Shown piece by piece: positions 8,617 to 17,800 of a stretch of DNA of 64,000 nt (positions are counted from its first letter, which is position 1; each line of letters starts with the position of its first letter). Source of the DNA: Candidatus Hydrogenedentota bacterium (GTDB lineage: Bacteria; Hydrogenedentota; Hydrogenedentia; Hydrogenedentales; JAJRTN01); NCBI GenBank assembly GCA_024278275.1, contig JAJRTN010000118.1, positions 1 to 64,000 on the forward strand. The letters are read 5' to 3'. Both the position numbers and the translations under genes were made by a program. The notes below the pieces were generated by a model. The model saw nothing but the letters and a program-made list of their open reading frames with translations. It was not told the DNA's origin and searched no databases.

Positions 8617-10355
8617 GATTCAACCGCCTTTTTCAATGTGTTCATGCGGCGTTCCATTTCGCGCAGGGGCATGAAATCGCCTTTTCGTCCCGCCGCTTCG
8701 ACACCTCGCTGGTAGACGGCCCCGGCCTCCCCGGTTTTTCCAAGAAACTCCAGGCATTTTCCGAGGTTGAGGTAAGCCGCCGAATAGTCCGGATTCACAC
8801 GAATCGCCGTCTTGAGGTAAGGAAGGGCACGGGCGTACTCTTCAAGCTGCATATGGGCCGAGCCGATCCCCATGGCGGCCACGGGATCCTCGGGGTCGAT
8901 CTCCAGCACCTGGAGGAACATTTCGATGCGTTCCGCCGCTTCGCGGCGACGCCGGTCACGTTGATCCGCGGCGGCGTGGGCGGTCCGGCGCGTATCCAGG
9001 GCCTGTTGCCGTTCAAGTTGTGCCGCCAGGGCTTTCTCCTCTTCCGCCTCCCGGATTCGGCCCTGGGTCATGTAAAAAACCGACAGGTTGGCATGGGCCA
9101 TCACGGAATTGGGGTTCAGTTTCGCGAGTACCTTCATGTGGTGAATCGCCCGGTCGGTGTGCCGGGTACGATGGAGGATAACCCCCAACGATTCGAAGGC
9201 GTCCTCGAAGTCCGGCGCGAGAAGGATTGCTTCCTCCAACAGGCCGATGGCCGTTTCGTCCGCATTTTCCCGGTCCGATTCAAATACCGACAGCGCCTTC
9301 TCGTAGTGCTGCTCCGCGAGGGAGCGTCGGCTTTTCCCCTCGACGGCGGGCAGGGGCCGCACCTTCGCCTGGAAAGTCTGTTTTCCCCCCTCGAAAACAG
9401 GGACAACGTTCGGCGTGCGGTGTTTCCGATCAAGATACGCCAGCGCGACCCAGGCGTTCAGCGTGGGGGAGAAGGTGCTGCCACCGATGCGCCCCACGTG
9501 TCTCCCCTCGATGCGAAGTGTCTCACCATGAGGGGGGAAGGCGGTCCCCTTATCCTCCATGACCAGCGCCACGAGTGCTCGCTTGGGTGAACCATGGGCA
9601 CGAAGCCGGGTAACCACCTCCTGGCCCGGGTAACACCCCTTGGTATCGCTCGCCGCAAGATCCGCCAGGGGGGTCTCGTTCAATATCTCTTTCCCCGTAA
9701 GCTCGAAACCGGCGCGAAGCATCCCCCCCTCCACGCGCAGGCAATGGCGGACGGGCTCACCCACCTCACAGGCACCTTGGCCCAACAGGTAATCGGCCAG
9801 GCTCGCGTAGAAAGCGTCGGCCGCTTCGCGCTCCACCAGCAGGAGAAAACCGTCCAGTCCCGATTCGGTCATGCGGAAGGCAAGGAGGTCTTGACCGAGA
9901 AGATGTACCGGGGCGAAAGCGTGGGGCGCGACCGGAAAAGCGGCCGCCGTTTCCTCGGGGCACTTTTCGCCCAACTGCGCCAGGAGAATGAGCGACCGGG
10001 GGCCTTCGACCATGATTTGAACGCCTTGACCGCCCACGTTCCGAACCTGAACATCTTCCAGGAAGACATGACTCTCCACCCGCTCCATGAAGGGCCGGAC
10101 GAAGGATTGCTCCATGACGAGCCAGAATTCATCGTGCCAGCGGTGGGTCGTGAAAACAGCCTGTATTCGCCCCGTGCGGTCGAGGAGCGTATTCAGACAG
10201 CCCCCACCACCGACGAGGGCGGCCACATCGTTGGTGGTCTGGGACTGGAGCCATGTGGCGGCATCGGCGCCGGTCACCTGCAACACGGTATAATCGTCAC
10301 GGCGCCACACGCCCGCATTGGCGCGGACCGCCTCGACTTCCCGGCGCATGGACAT
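8613..10355 (-). CDS. ygfZ: YgfZ/CAF17-like folate-binding Fe-S protein fused to TPR domain
   Basis: The N-terminal 335 residues form a YgfZ/GcvT-like module with the family signature KGCYPGQE at 239-246, including the conserved Cys241. YgfZ/Iba57/CAF17 proteins use tetrahydrofolate and help maintain or assemble Fe-S clusters together with A-type carriers. Residues from about 345 to 570 are TPR repeats (for example EDAFESLGVILHRTRHTDRA and YSAAYLNLGKCLEFLGKTGE), with a charged helical stretch between repeats near 430-480. Bacterial YgfZ is normally about 330 residues without TPRs, so this is a domain fusion. GGAG precedes the ATG. The A-type carrier gene ends 21 bp upstream. Confidence 0.87.
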   Translation of the reverse strand: MSMRREVEAVRANAGVWRRDDYTVLQVTGADAATWLQSQTTNDVAALVGGGGCLNTLLDRTGRIQAVFTTHRWHDEFWLVMEQSFVRPFMERVESHVFLEDVQVRNVGGQGVQIMVEGPRSLILLAQLGEKCPEETAAAFPVAPHAFAPVHLLGQDLLAFRMTESGLDGFLLLVEREAADAFYASLADYLLGQGACEVGEPVRHCLRVEGGMLRAGFELTGKEILNETPLADLAASDTKGCYPGQEVVTRLRAHGSPKRALVALVMEDKGTAFPPHGETLRIEGRHVGRIGGSTFSPTLNAWVALAYLDRKHRTPNVVPVFEGGKQTFQAKVRPLPAVEGKSRRSLAEQHYEKALSVFESDRENADETAIGLLEEAILLAPDFEDAFESLGVILHRTRHTDRAIHHMKVLAKLNPNSVMAHANLSVFYMTQGRIREAEEEKALAAQLERQQALDTRRTAHAAADQRDRRRREAAERIEMFLQVLEIDPEDPVAAMGIGSAHMQLEEYARALPYLKTAIRVNPDYSAAYLNLGKCLEFLGKTGEAGAVYQRGVEAAGRKGDFMPLREMERRMNTLKKAVES

Positions 10356-10376
10356 GACTGGCGGCTCCGTGATGAT

Positions 10377-10742
10377 TCAGACCGAGAAAGACTCGCCACA
10401 ACCGCAGGTGCTGCTCGCGTTCGGGTTGTCGAAAGAGAATCCCTTTCCCTTCAGCCCGCTTCGGAAATCAAGCACGATTCCCTTGAGATAGATGGCGGAT
10501 TTCCGGTCCATGAAAAAACGTATGCCATCCTGCTCAAAAAGGCGGTCTCCCTCGTGGGGCTCACCGAACTCCAGCACATAGGAGAAACCGGAACAGCCGC
10601 CCCCTTTCACGCCCAGGCGCACGCCCGCCCTGCCCTCGCCTTCCTTTTCCCGAAGGTGTTTCAATTGGGCGATGGCCTCGGGGGTTACGCGCAACAGCAC
10701 GCTTGCGCCTTCCGGCACGGTGTTGATGGCTGACATACTCAC
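10377..10742 (-). CDS. A-type iron-sulfur carrier protein (HesB/IscA/ErpA family)
   Basis: 121-residue Fe-S cluster carrier that receives clusters and passes them to apo-enzymes. The three conserved cysteines are present: Cys50 in GGGCSGFSY and Cys113 and Cys115 in the C-terminal CGCG. Blocks ITPEAI-like (VTPEAIAQLK) and LDF are as in ErpA/IscA. Which subfamily (ErpA, IscA, SufA) is not decided by sequence. It sits between a DUF1858 gene and ygfZ-TPR, matching the known functional link of A-type carriers with YgfZ-type proteins. Confidence 0.93.
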   Translation of the reverse strand: MSMSAINTVPEGASVLLRVTPEAIAQLKHLREKEGEGRAGVRLGVKGGGCSGFSYVLEFGEPHEGDRLFEQDGIRFFMDRKSAIYLKGIVLDFRSGLKGKGFSFDNPNASSTCGCGESFSV

Positions 10743-10769
10743 GGTCTCCCGTTCATCCCGGCTGGAAGG

Positions 10770-11021
10770 CTATTCCGCCGGGGAACTATTGGCCGTTTCC
10801 GGCGGATCCTTTTCCATTAACTCTTCAAGCACCTGAAGCAACACCTCGGCATCCACGCCATAGGCCATGCAGACTTGCCCGATGGTTTCTATCTGACTTA
10901 TCCCGCAGTGGGAACAACCACCCAAATGAAAGGCCGCGAAGACCTCGGCCGCTCGGGGATGCTTCGCCATGGCCTCGGCCACGGGCATGTCCAGGTCGAA
11001 ATGTTTCGATGCGTCACTCAC
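10770..11021 (-). CDS. DUF1858 domain protein (CxxC, hybrid-cluster-associated type)
   Basis: 83-residue protein with the DUF1858 pattern: an N-terminal VAEAMAKHPRAAEVFAAF helix, then GCSHCG (a CxxC) and a helix IETIGQVCMAYGVD. Such domains occur alone or at the N-terminus of ScdA/hybrid-cluster-associated proteins and are suspected Fe-S or redox modules. I chose GTG 11021 because GAGGAG lies at good distance; the longer frame to 11120 has no such site. It is the first gene of the four-gene Fe-S operon (27 bp before the A-type carrier). Confidence 0.8.
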   Translation of the reverse strand: MSDASKHFDLDMPVAEAMAKHPRAAEVFAAFHLGGCSHCGISQIETIGQVCMAYGVDAEVLLQVLEELMEKDPPETANSSPAE

Positions 11022-11265
11022 GGTTCGCTCCTCGCTGTTTACGTCCCCGCGCGGCTCGTCTCCGCCCTCATGGACAGCTTCAAGCGTTACGGATACTAAC
11101 ATCCATATGCTGCTGAACATTCCATCAGGGTGTGTTTACCACCCTTCGCCCGTATCGTATCAAGAGACGCACGCCGTTTGCGAAAATGCGAACCGAAGAT
11201 GACTACGGGGCACTGTATGCGGATGACGGATGGGCGGAGTAACCTCCCGAGACCGTGGTTGCGGC

Positions 11266-11300
11266 AGATTGTTTCGTCCGCCCTTCTCGCAATGACGGCG
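11266..11300 (-). repeat. degenerate GTCATTGCGA-type intergenic repeat
   Basis: Read on the minus strand, this starts near CGTCATTGCGAG and ends near CAATCT. It resembles the widespread extragenic repeat class seen also at 33730-33826 here. It lies in the 570-bp gap between the DUF1858 gene and tRNA-Leu, where I see no gene. Confidence 0.4.
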
Positions 11301-11550
11301 CTGCTGGTGGCCCGGGGATAGTTACAGGGGAATAATGAAGAGCAATAGGGGCCGACTTTCTGTCCCCCTCCCCGTATATTTCGAGGGTTGGCGGAACGTG
11401 TGTCGTTGCGGGCCGGGTGATGAAACGGGGGGAATGTGTGTGTATGAGGGGGTGATGGGGGGCGTGAAGAAAGTGAAGCGGAACACCGTGCAAACCGTTG
11501 GCGAAGCCTGTCTGCCCGTGCCCCGGTAACTCCCGGAAACGGGAAACGAC

Positions 11551-11581
11551 CGCCGGTGAATCCGTGAGAGATTCACCGGCG
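11551..11581 (-). terminator. hairpin terminator downstream of tRNA-Leu
   Basis: A perfect 12-bp stem (CGCCGGTGAATC and its complement) with a 7-nt loop lies 14 nt past the tRNA-Leu CCA end on the minus strand. It is followed by a pyrimidine-rich stretch with several T residues. It is probably the tRNA terminator. Confidence 0.65.
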
Positions 11582-11594
11582 GCCGTGATCGCGC

Positions 11595-11682
11595 TGGTGC
11601 CGGAGAGAGGACTTGAACCTCCACGCCCTTATCGAGCACATGGACCTGAACCATGCGTGTCTGCCAATTTCACCACTCCGGC
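11595..11682 (-). tRNA. tRNA-Leu (anticodon CAG)
   Basis: An 88-nt class II tRNA with encoded CCA. The acceptor stem GCCGGAG pairs with CTCCGGC. The anticodon loop TTCAGGT gives anticodon CAG (reads CUG), the long variable arm is GTGCTCGATAAGGGCGT-like, and the T-arm carries GGTTCAAGTCC. The D-arm AAATTGGCAGAC is typical of tRNA-Leu. Confidence 0.95.
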
Positions 11683-11697
11683 AATAGAACAAGGCGT

Positions 11698-11727
11698 ATG
11701 ATATCGCAGAGGAGACGGTTGGATCAA
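11698..11727 (-). promoter_or_regulatory. sigma70-type promoter of tRNA-Leu
   Basis: On the minus strand, TTGATC (11727-11722) is separated by 18 bases from TATCAT (11703-11698), 15 nt before the tRNA 5' end. Both boxes match the consensus well and the distance suits a tRNA promoter. Confidence 0.55.
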
Positions 11728-11967
11728 TCCACCCGGCCCATGCACCAGGCGGCGGGAAGGAGGTTCCACTAATGGCATGGGCGACATAGCGCGACCGGCC
11801 GGCGCAACCCAAGGGAGTGCAAACCGTTCACGGCGCAGAGGCTTTCCTGAATGTGCCACATAAGAGGAGAGTCTCCGGCCCTGTCAAGATCTCCTCCGTT
11901 GTCATCTCAGTCAACATGTTACTGCACAATGAATCAGGTCCATCCCCCTCGAAAAGGGCAAACAGTT

Positions 11968-12029
11968 TTGACGATCCTGGATGTCAGTAGTACAGGGGTT
12001 GACGGACCTGGACTGTAAAAGGCTACACT
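11968..12029 (+). promoter_or_regulatory. possible promoter region of galM
   Basis: Two TTGACG boxes occur at 11968 and 11999. The first has TACAGG after 17 bases; the second has TACACT after 19 bases. Neither pair is ideal. The region is the only AT-richer stretch before galM. The 400 bp between tRNA-Leu and galM otherwise show no gene. Confidence 0.3.
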
Positions 12030-12080
12030 GACGCCCGATCTTATAGACAGTTACCTTGGTTGAACGGCAGGAGGATCCTC

Positions 12081-13130
12081 ATGTCTGTGGAAAAGCGTTC
12101 TTTCGGGGCGTTGCCGGATGGCACGCCCGTGGATGTGTATACCCTGACGAATGACGCCGGCATGGGCGTGCGCCTCATCAACTATGGCGGGATCGTGCTT
12201 TCCATGGAAGTGCCGGACCGGGACGGCATCCTGGCCGATGTGGCGCTGGGGTACGAAAACCTGGAGAAATACCTGGCCGATTCACCATATTTCGGCGCGC
12301 TGGTGGGGCGCTATGGCAATCGTATTCACGGGGGCCGGTTTGCGCTGGACGGCGTGGAGTACGTGCTGGCGCAAAATGACGGGGGGCAGCACCTCCATGG
12401 TGGCGTGAGAGGCTTTGACAAGGTGGCGTGGGATGCGCGGGCCGAGGGGGACAACGCGGTTCGGCTCCATTACACCAGCCCCGACATGGAAGAGGGCTAT
12501 CCCGGCACGCTGGATTGCACCGTAGTGTATGCGCTCACGGAGGACAACGCCTTCTCCATTGATTACACGGCGACGACCGACAGGGCCACCCCCGTCAACC
12601 TTACCTGGCACGGGTATTTCAACCTCGCGGGGCATGACGCGGGCAGTATCCTGGCCCATGAACTGGTGTTGCACGCGGACCACTTCACGCCCATTGGCGA
12701 GGGGTTCATCCCGACGGGTGAATTGCGGTCCGTGCGGGGGACGCCCATGGATTTCTCCACGGGGAAGCCCATGGGCTGCTGCATTGATTCGGATGATCCG
12801 CAGGTGGTGGCGGGCAGGGGCTTCGATCATAACTGGGTGATTAACGGCGAGGCGGGCACGCTTCGGCCCGCGGCTAGGGTCTTCGAGAAAGGGTCGGGAC
12901 GGACGCTTGAGGTGGAGACGACGGAACCCGGCATCCAGTTCTACGCGGGCAACTTCCTCGATGGATCGAACATCGGGAAAGGGGGCAAACCCTATGCCTT
13001 TCGCAACGGTTTCTGCCTGGAAACACAGCACTTCCCGGACAGCCCCAATCGCCCGGAGTTCCCCTCAACCATACTCCGGCCGGGTGAGACCTACCGGCAC
13101 ACCACCGTCTATCGTTTCGGCGTGGCCTGA
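12081..13130 (+). CDS. galM: aldose 1-epimerase (galactose mutarotase)
   Basis: Interconverts alpha and beta anomers of hexoses such as galactose and glucose. The GalM hallmarks are present: NYGGIV near the N-terminus, GRYGNRI, the substrate-binding GGQHLHGG, the catalytic-His block TWHGYFNLAGH, FDHNW, and the C-terminal catalytic-Glu block CLETQHFPDSPN. ATG 12081 is preceded by AGGAGG at six bases, giving 349 residues, the usual length. A further in-frame start at 12060 lacks this site. It converges on the hybrid kinase gene with only about 10 bp between. Confidence 0.95.
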   Translation: MSVEKRSFGALPDGTPVDVYTLTNDAGMGVRLINYGGIVLSMEVPDRDGILADVALGYENLEKYLADSPYFGALVGRYGNRIHGGRFALDGVEYVLAQNDGGQHLHGGVRGFDKVAWDARAEGDNAVRLHYTSPDMEEGYPGTLDCTVVYALTEDNAFSIDYTATTDRATPVNLTWHGYFNLAGHDAGSILAHELVLHADHFTPIGEGFIPTGELRSVRGTPMDFSTGKPMGCCIDSDDPQVVAGRGFDHNWVINGEAGTLRPAARVFEKGSGRTLEVETTEPGIQFYAGNFLDGSNIGKGGKPYAFRNGFCLETQHFPDSPNRPEFPSTILRPGETYRHTTVYRFGVA

Positions 13131-13139
13131 CCGGGATAC

Positions 13140-16070
13140 TCAGGCGCGGCGGGCTTCGGGGATGCTTTCCCCGATTTCGTCGAACCGCAGGTTCCGAAGC
13201 GCGTCTTGCAGAGCGGCGAACTCCGCCTGGAGCCGGGCGAAAAGGGCGGCCACACCGTCAACGGTATCTTCCCGCGTCACCTCTTCAATACGCAGCGCGG
13301 TATGGTGTACCTGCTGTCCGCCGAGGGAGGCGCTGGCACCCTGTATCGAGTGGGCGAGCCGGGATATTTCCAAACGGTCGCCGGCCTTGACCGCGCGGCC
13401 CAACTCGGCCATGCGTTCGGGCATGTGTCCCAGGTAGACTTCGGCGATTCGCTGAAAGCGATCCAGTTGTCCCCCCGTTACGCGGAGTGCCTGTTCCATA
13501 TCCAGTATCGCCATGGCGTTGCTTTCCTCTCCTGTCGAAGGCGTCCTTTCCGACGCGGCGTCACGCCCTTCGGGCAGCCAGCGTTGCAGGATGCGCATTA
13601 CCGCGTCGGGGTCGATGGGTTTGCTCAAGTAGTCATCCATGCCCGCGCTGATGCAACGCTCCCGGTCGCCGTGCATGGCGTGGGCGGTCATGGCGATGAT
13701 GGGCGTGTGGGTTCGGTCACCCTCGTTTTCCCGTATTTGCTGCGTGGCTTCGAAGCCATCCATGCGGGGCATCTGGCAATCCATGAAAATAAGATCAAAA
13801 TGCTCCGACCTCGCCCGCCGCACCGCGTCCATACCGTCGTCTTCCAGGGTAACCATGCAGCCAAAGCTCCGCAGGACTTCCATGGCCACCTGCTGATTAA
13901 CATGATTGTCATCGGCCACGAGCACCCGTGCCCGCAGTTCGAGGGCCGACCGTTTCGTGCGTCGTTCCTCCTGTTCCGTGTTTTCCGCCACGGTATGACG
14001 CGTAACCAGTCCCACGTCTTCGCCCCGCAAGTGGGCCGACCAGACCGTGGCCAGGGCATCGACCAATTCACTCTGCCGGATGGGCCGCGTGAGGTAGGCG
14101 GAAAAACCGAGGGCCAGTACCCGCTGCGCATCGCCCCGCTGCCCCAGCGAGGTTTGGAGCAGTAGCAGGGGATCACCCACGCCCTCATGCTCCTTGATGC
14201 GGCGTCCCAGGGCCTCTCCCTTCATGCCCGGCATCTGGTCGTCGATAAGGGCCATCTGAAAGGCTCTCCCCCGCGCGTTCGCCTCCTGAAGCATCCGCAA
14301 CGCGGCCGTGCTTGAGCCGGCGGCCTCGGCCTCCATGCCCCAGGTCGTGACCTGCTCGACCAGCACGCGGCGGTTGATGGAGCTGTGGTCGACAATCAGG
14401 ATGCGCAACCCCGCGAGGTCGGCGTGGATGGGCGCCGGTGCTTCCTGGGGCGCGAGATCGAGTTCAAGGGTAAACCAGAACCGGGAGCCCACCCCTTCCC
14501 GGCTTTGAACGCCGATGGTGCCCCCCATCAGCTCCACCAATTGCTTCGAAATGGCCAGGCCCAACCCGGTACCGCCAAAGCGCCGGGTGACGGAACGGTC
14601 CGCCTGCTTGTACTCGCCGAAGATGTCATCCAGCTTGTCCGCCGGGGTTCCGATACCCGTGTCCTCCACGGAGATCCGCAACATCACGCGATTCTCCCGC
14701 GCCGGTTTGCACTCGATGTTGACCAGCACATAGCCTCCGTGAGTGAACTTCACAGCGTTGGATACCAGGTTGGTCAGTATCTGCCGGATGCGGCCCGGAT
14801 CCCCCATGACGCGTTTCGGCGCGTCGGGCGGGTAACGCAGGGTCAGGGCCAGGCCTTTCTCATCGGCCCGCGGTGTCAGCAATTCGACAACATCCTCGCA
14901 GGCGACCTGCAAGTCGAAGGGAATCCGGTCGATGACCAGTTCGCCGGCCTCGACCTTGGAAAAGTCGAGGATGTCGCCAATGAGCTTCAACAGCGCGTTA
15001 CCGGACCGGCGCACCGTCTCGGCATATTTTCGTTGTGTTGGGGAAAGCGTCGTGCCCAAGAGCAATTCCGTCATGCCGATGACCCCGTTCATGGGGGTTC
15101 GGATCTCGTGGCTCATCTTGGCGAGGAATTCCCCCTTGAAGCGGCTCACCGCCTCGGCCTCTTCCTTGGCCCGTTTCAGCCGGGCCGAGGTTTCCCGGTG
15201 GGCCTCCACCTCCTGCTGCAAGGTGGCGGTGGTGGTCTCGTGCTTTTGCACCTCCCTGCGCAACTCGCGTGTACGCGCTTCCACCCGTTCTTCAAGCCGA
15301 TCATGGGCCTCGCGCAGGGCCGCGTCGCGTTCCTCGATGCGTTCGAGCATGGCGTTGAACTCATCCGCCAATTCACCTATCTCGTCATCATCCACCTTGA
15401 CGGCCCGCACGGAATAGTCCTTCTCTTCCGACACCATGCGGGCGGTCATGGCCAAGTGACGAATGGGCTGGGAGATGATGCGTTGAAGGCGGGAGGAGAT
15501 AAAAACGGCCACGCCCGCGCACAGCAGCAGAATCAGCAGCGAAGCGAAAGCGTAAGCCAGCATGCGATCATGCAGTGCAAGCGCATCGGCCCGGAAGTAA
15601 ACGGTGCCAATGGTGGTGACCTTGCCTTCCCGGATATTGAGGGCCGTCAGGGGATGGAAAACGTGCAACACCCCGTTCCGGAAAGTAAAGGGAACCCCCC
15701 TGGGATCGAGCTCCGGAAAGGTGAGCGGTTGCCGGTCCCGGTAATAGCGGGCAATCACCCGGCCGGTTGCATCATACACGCAGGCCGCCTCGATCCGCGG
15801 GTCGCGTTCCAGCATGTGGAGGATGTCTTCCACCTTGCCCGGGCTTCGCCAGCCGGCCCCGCCGGCGAAAGCACTGCTCGAATAGGCCGCGCTGAGTTGA
15901 TCACCCACCAGGCTGGCGGTCAGGCCAAGTTGCTGTTTCAGGGCTTGCCGGACAAAGGCCGTGTCAAAAACGAAAAGCAGCGCCGTGGCCAGTAACAAGG
16001 CGGCCAGCGTGGGCACCAGGACGATGACCAACAGCTTTTGTGCAATGGCGAGTCGGCTGAATAAACGCAC
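13140..16070 (-). CDS. BarA-like hybrid sensor histidine kinase with two receivers and HPt
   Basis: 976-residue membrane sensor for a phosphorelay. Transmembrane helices at about 12-36 and 171-192 enclose a periplasmic sensor region. HAMP (193-245), a coiled coil (245-310), HisKA with phosphoacceptor His321 ([11 protein letters not shown]) and HATPase (N-box [10 protein letters not shown]-boxes to about 535) follow. REC1 (about 555-680) keeps Asp610, but its second acidic residue is His562 and its usual Lys is Arg662, so it looks degenerate. REC2 (about 715-830) is canonical (Asp720/721, Asp764, Lys817). A C-terminal HPt has His907 ([10 protein letters not shown]). No response regulator with an output domain lies nearby, so the target is unknown. 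The roughly 500 bp upstream (16071-16570) is AT-rich near the gene and holds no clear gene. Confidence 0.93.
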   Translation of the reverse strand: MRLFSRLAIAQKLLVIVLVPTLAALLLATALLFVFDTAFVRQALKQQLGLTASLVGDQLSAAYSSSAFAGGAGWRSPGKVEDILHMLERDPRIEAACVYDATGRVIARYYRDRQPLTFPELDPRGVPFTFRNGVLHVFHPLTALNIREGKVTTIGTVYFRADALALHDRMLAYAFASLLILLLCAGVAVFISSRLQRIISQPIRHLAMTARMVSEEKDYSVRAVKVDDDEIGELADEFNAMLERIEERDAALREAHDRLEERVEARTRELRREVQKHETTTATLQQEVEAHRETSARLKRAKEEAEAVSRFKGEFLAKMSHEIRTPMNGVIGMTELLLGTTLSPTQRKYAETVRRSGNALLKLIGDILDFSKVEAGELVIDRIPFDLQVACEDVVELLTPRADEKGLALTLRYPPDAPKRVMGDPGRIRQILTNLVSNAVKFTHGGYVLVNIECKPARENRVMLRISVEDTGIGTPADKLDDIFGEYKQADRSVTRRFGGTGLGLAISKQLVELMGGTIGVQSREGVGSRFWFTLELDLAPQEAPAPIHADLAGLRILIVDHSSINRRVLVEQVTTWGMEAEAAGSSTAALRMLQEANARGRAFQMALIDDQMPGMKGEALGRRIKEHEGVGDPLLLLQTSLGQRGDAQRVLALGFSAYLTRPIRQSELVDALATVWSAHLRGEDVGLVTRHTVAENTEQEERRTKRSALELRARVLVADDNHVNQQVAMEVLRSFGCMVTLEDDGMDAVRRARSEHFDLIFMDCQMPRMDGFEATQQIRENEGDRTHTPIIAMTAHAMHGDRERCISAGMDDYLSKPIDPDAVMRILQRWLPEGRDAASERTPSTGEESNAMAILDMEQALRVTGGQLDRFQRIAEVYLGHMPERMAELGRAVKAGDRLEISRLAHSIQGASASLGGQQVHHTALRIEEVTREDTVDGVAALFARLQAEFAALQDALRNLRFDEIGESIPEARRA

Positions 16071-16570
16071 GGCACTCCACTCGACACGATCCCGGCGCCC
16101 ACCGTAGCCCCTGTCGGCTCGACCCGAAGAGGCAGGTCGAAGGGGAAGGCTTTCCGGGATTGTCCAATGTTATTCTACCATAGAACCATCAAAAACAGAA
16201 AAGAAGCTCGAAAATCCATAAATAGAGACTCGCTTGAGAAAATATACCCGATAAAAATACGTATAATGCGAAGTTCACCCCCCGGAGATCGCATGGCAAA
16301 AGGCGGAGTCATGCCGTCGCACCATGGCTCCCCCCTGTCATTTCGAACGTTGGCGGAACGCATGCCCGTGCCCGACCGCGCGGTGACAGGACGCGCAGCG
16401 CGGGTGTGGTGAACGGTTGTGAAAAATCCCAGGCGTGGTTTCTCGCAAGGTATTGCCGAAGTATGCCTGTCCGTGTTTCTTCCCCCGCATGCGTAAACCC
16501 CCGAGTCTCTCGTGTCAACCTTCGGGATGACCGGGAAAGCGAGGTCATCAAGAGAAGCCGTTTCCGCCCG

Positions 16571-17761
16571 CTATGTCGCCATGGCCGATTTCCTGATGTC
16601 CGTGGGACAGCCCGGGATGGCCCCCAGGTCGACGTAGCCCAGACCGGGCGTGCCCGTCACGATTTCGGTCGTGCCATCCTCCAGCAACAGAAAGGTATCC
16701 TCGGATTTCACGCCGGGCGCGGAAGGATTCCAGGCAAAGGCCATGCCGAGCGCCGTATTCGGGGCGTCTGTCCGGGTTTCAAGTGTCTCGCGCCATTGGG
16801 GGGGTAGAATGGGGAACGAAACGCCGGGTCCTCCCTTGGCGGTCCGTCCCGCGTAGCCCGTGGCGCCGCCCTGGTGGTGGTTGTGCCATTCCTCCACGTC
16901 GAAACCCAACGCGCCATAGGCCTGCCGGCAGTCGCCGAAGACCTCCCCGAGCGTGCGGCCGGGACGGGTGGCGGCCTGCACCCGGGCGTCCACCGCACAG
17001 ATGCGCGTGTAAGCGTCTTCCACCCCTTCCGGCAGACGGCCCACGCGCTTGAAGCGCGTCATGGAAACCACCAGCCCCTCGCGCAGGAATCCCGCGGCCA
17101 CCATGACATAGCCCTCGACACGCTTCTCCCGGTGGAGGCCCGTCAGCGGCGGGAGGGTCGGCAGGGGATGGCGGAAGGCGCGGATACGTTCATCCGCCGC
17201 CACCAGGGCGACCGGCACGTGGCAATGGCGCCCGGCCCCTTCGGCCACGAGACGGGCGGCGATATCCGCCTCGGTCATGCCCGGCTCGACGGCACGCAGG
17301 GTGGCGCTCACGGCCTCCGCCGCAAGCCGTCCCAAGGCGCGGTACTTTTCCAGCTCGGCCTCGGTGAGCAGGGCGCGCAACGCGGCCAGGTCGCCGTGGA
17401 CATTGGGACCCATGCTGCCGTCGTCCGAGGCGAGGGTGCCCCCGAATTCCCGTTGAAGCACCGCGGCGGCATCCCCTTCATACCACGGGAAGACATGGGA
17501 ACCACAGCCCAACGGCCCCAATTCCTCGGCCATCTGGCGCGTTGCTTCGATGGCGTTGCCCACGAAGCAGGGCCGGCCCTTTCGCGGCACATAGAGACTG
17601 CTCGCCCCCTGGTCGGCATGGAGGCTCACGTAGTTTCGCTTGCCCCCCGTGGCCATGGCGAAATTATCCGCGCGCGAGAGGAGCAGGCCGTCGTATTCAT
17701 GGTCCTCCAGGAAGGCCTGGAGCAAGGCGGTCCGCAGCATGAAGAGATCGCGGTCGGTCAT
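16571..17761 (-). CDS. M24 (Xaa-Pro aminopeptidase/creatinase) fold protein, probably not a metallopeptidase
   Basis: 396-residue protein with the two-domain creatinase/prolidase layout: an N-terminal domain and a pita-bread domain from about residue 135. Family landmarks remain, such as FRHPLPT, MTRFKRVG, HNHHQGG and SEDTFLLLEDG. The metal ligands of active M24 peptidases are mostly missing. The two Asp positions fall in MVAAGFLREGLVVSMTR, which lacks both, and the first Glu is replaced in FAWNPSAPG. A metal-independent enzyme (as creatinase is) or a binding protein is therefore likelier. ATG is preceded by GAGGAG. It is the third gene of the GH130-GT4 operon (39 bp after the GT gene). Confidence 0.8.
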   Translation of the reverse strand: MTDRDLFMLRTALLQAFLEDHEYDGLLLSRADNFAMATGGKRNYVSLHADQGASSLYVPRKGRPCFVGNAIEATRQMAEELGPLGCGSHVFPWYEGDAAAVLQREFGGTLASDDGSMGPNVHGDLAALRALLTEAELEKYRALGRLAAEAVSATLRAVEPGMTEADIAARLVAEGAGRHCHVPVALVAADERIRAFRHPLPTLPPLTGLHREKRVEGYVMVAAGFLREGLVVSMTRFKRVGRLPEGVEDAYTRICAVDARVQAATRPGRTLGEVFGDCRQAYGALGFDVEEWHNHHQGGATGYAGRTAKGGPGVSFPILPPQWRETLETRTDAPNTALGMAFAWNPSAPGVKSEDTFLLLEDGTTEIVTGTPGLGYVDLGAIPGCPTDIRKSAMAT

Positions 17762-17800
17762 GGGGTCCTACTCCTCGTTTTGGCGCCAGCGGCCAACCGG

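Noticed and set aside
14385..15995. Plus-strand frame of 536 codons opposite the hybrid kinase
   Set aside because: The minus strand carries clear HAMP, HisKA, HATPase, REC and HPt motifs; the plus-strand translation has none.
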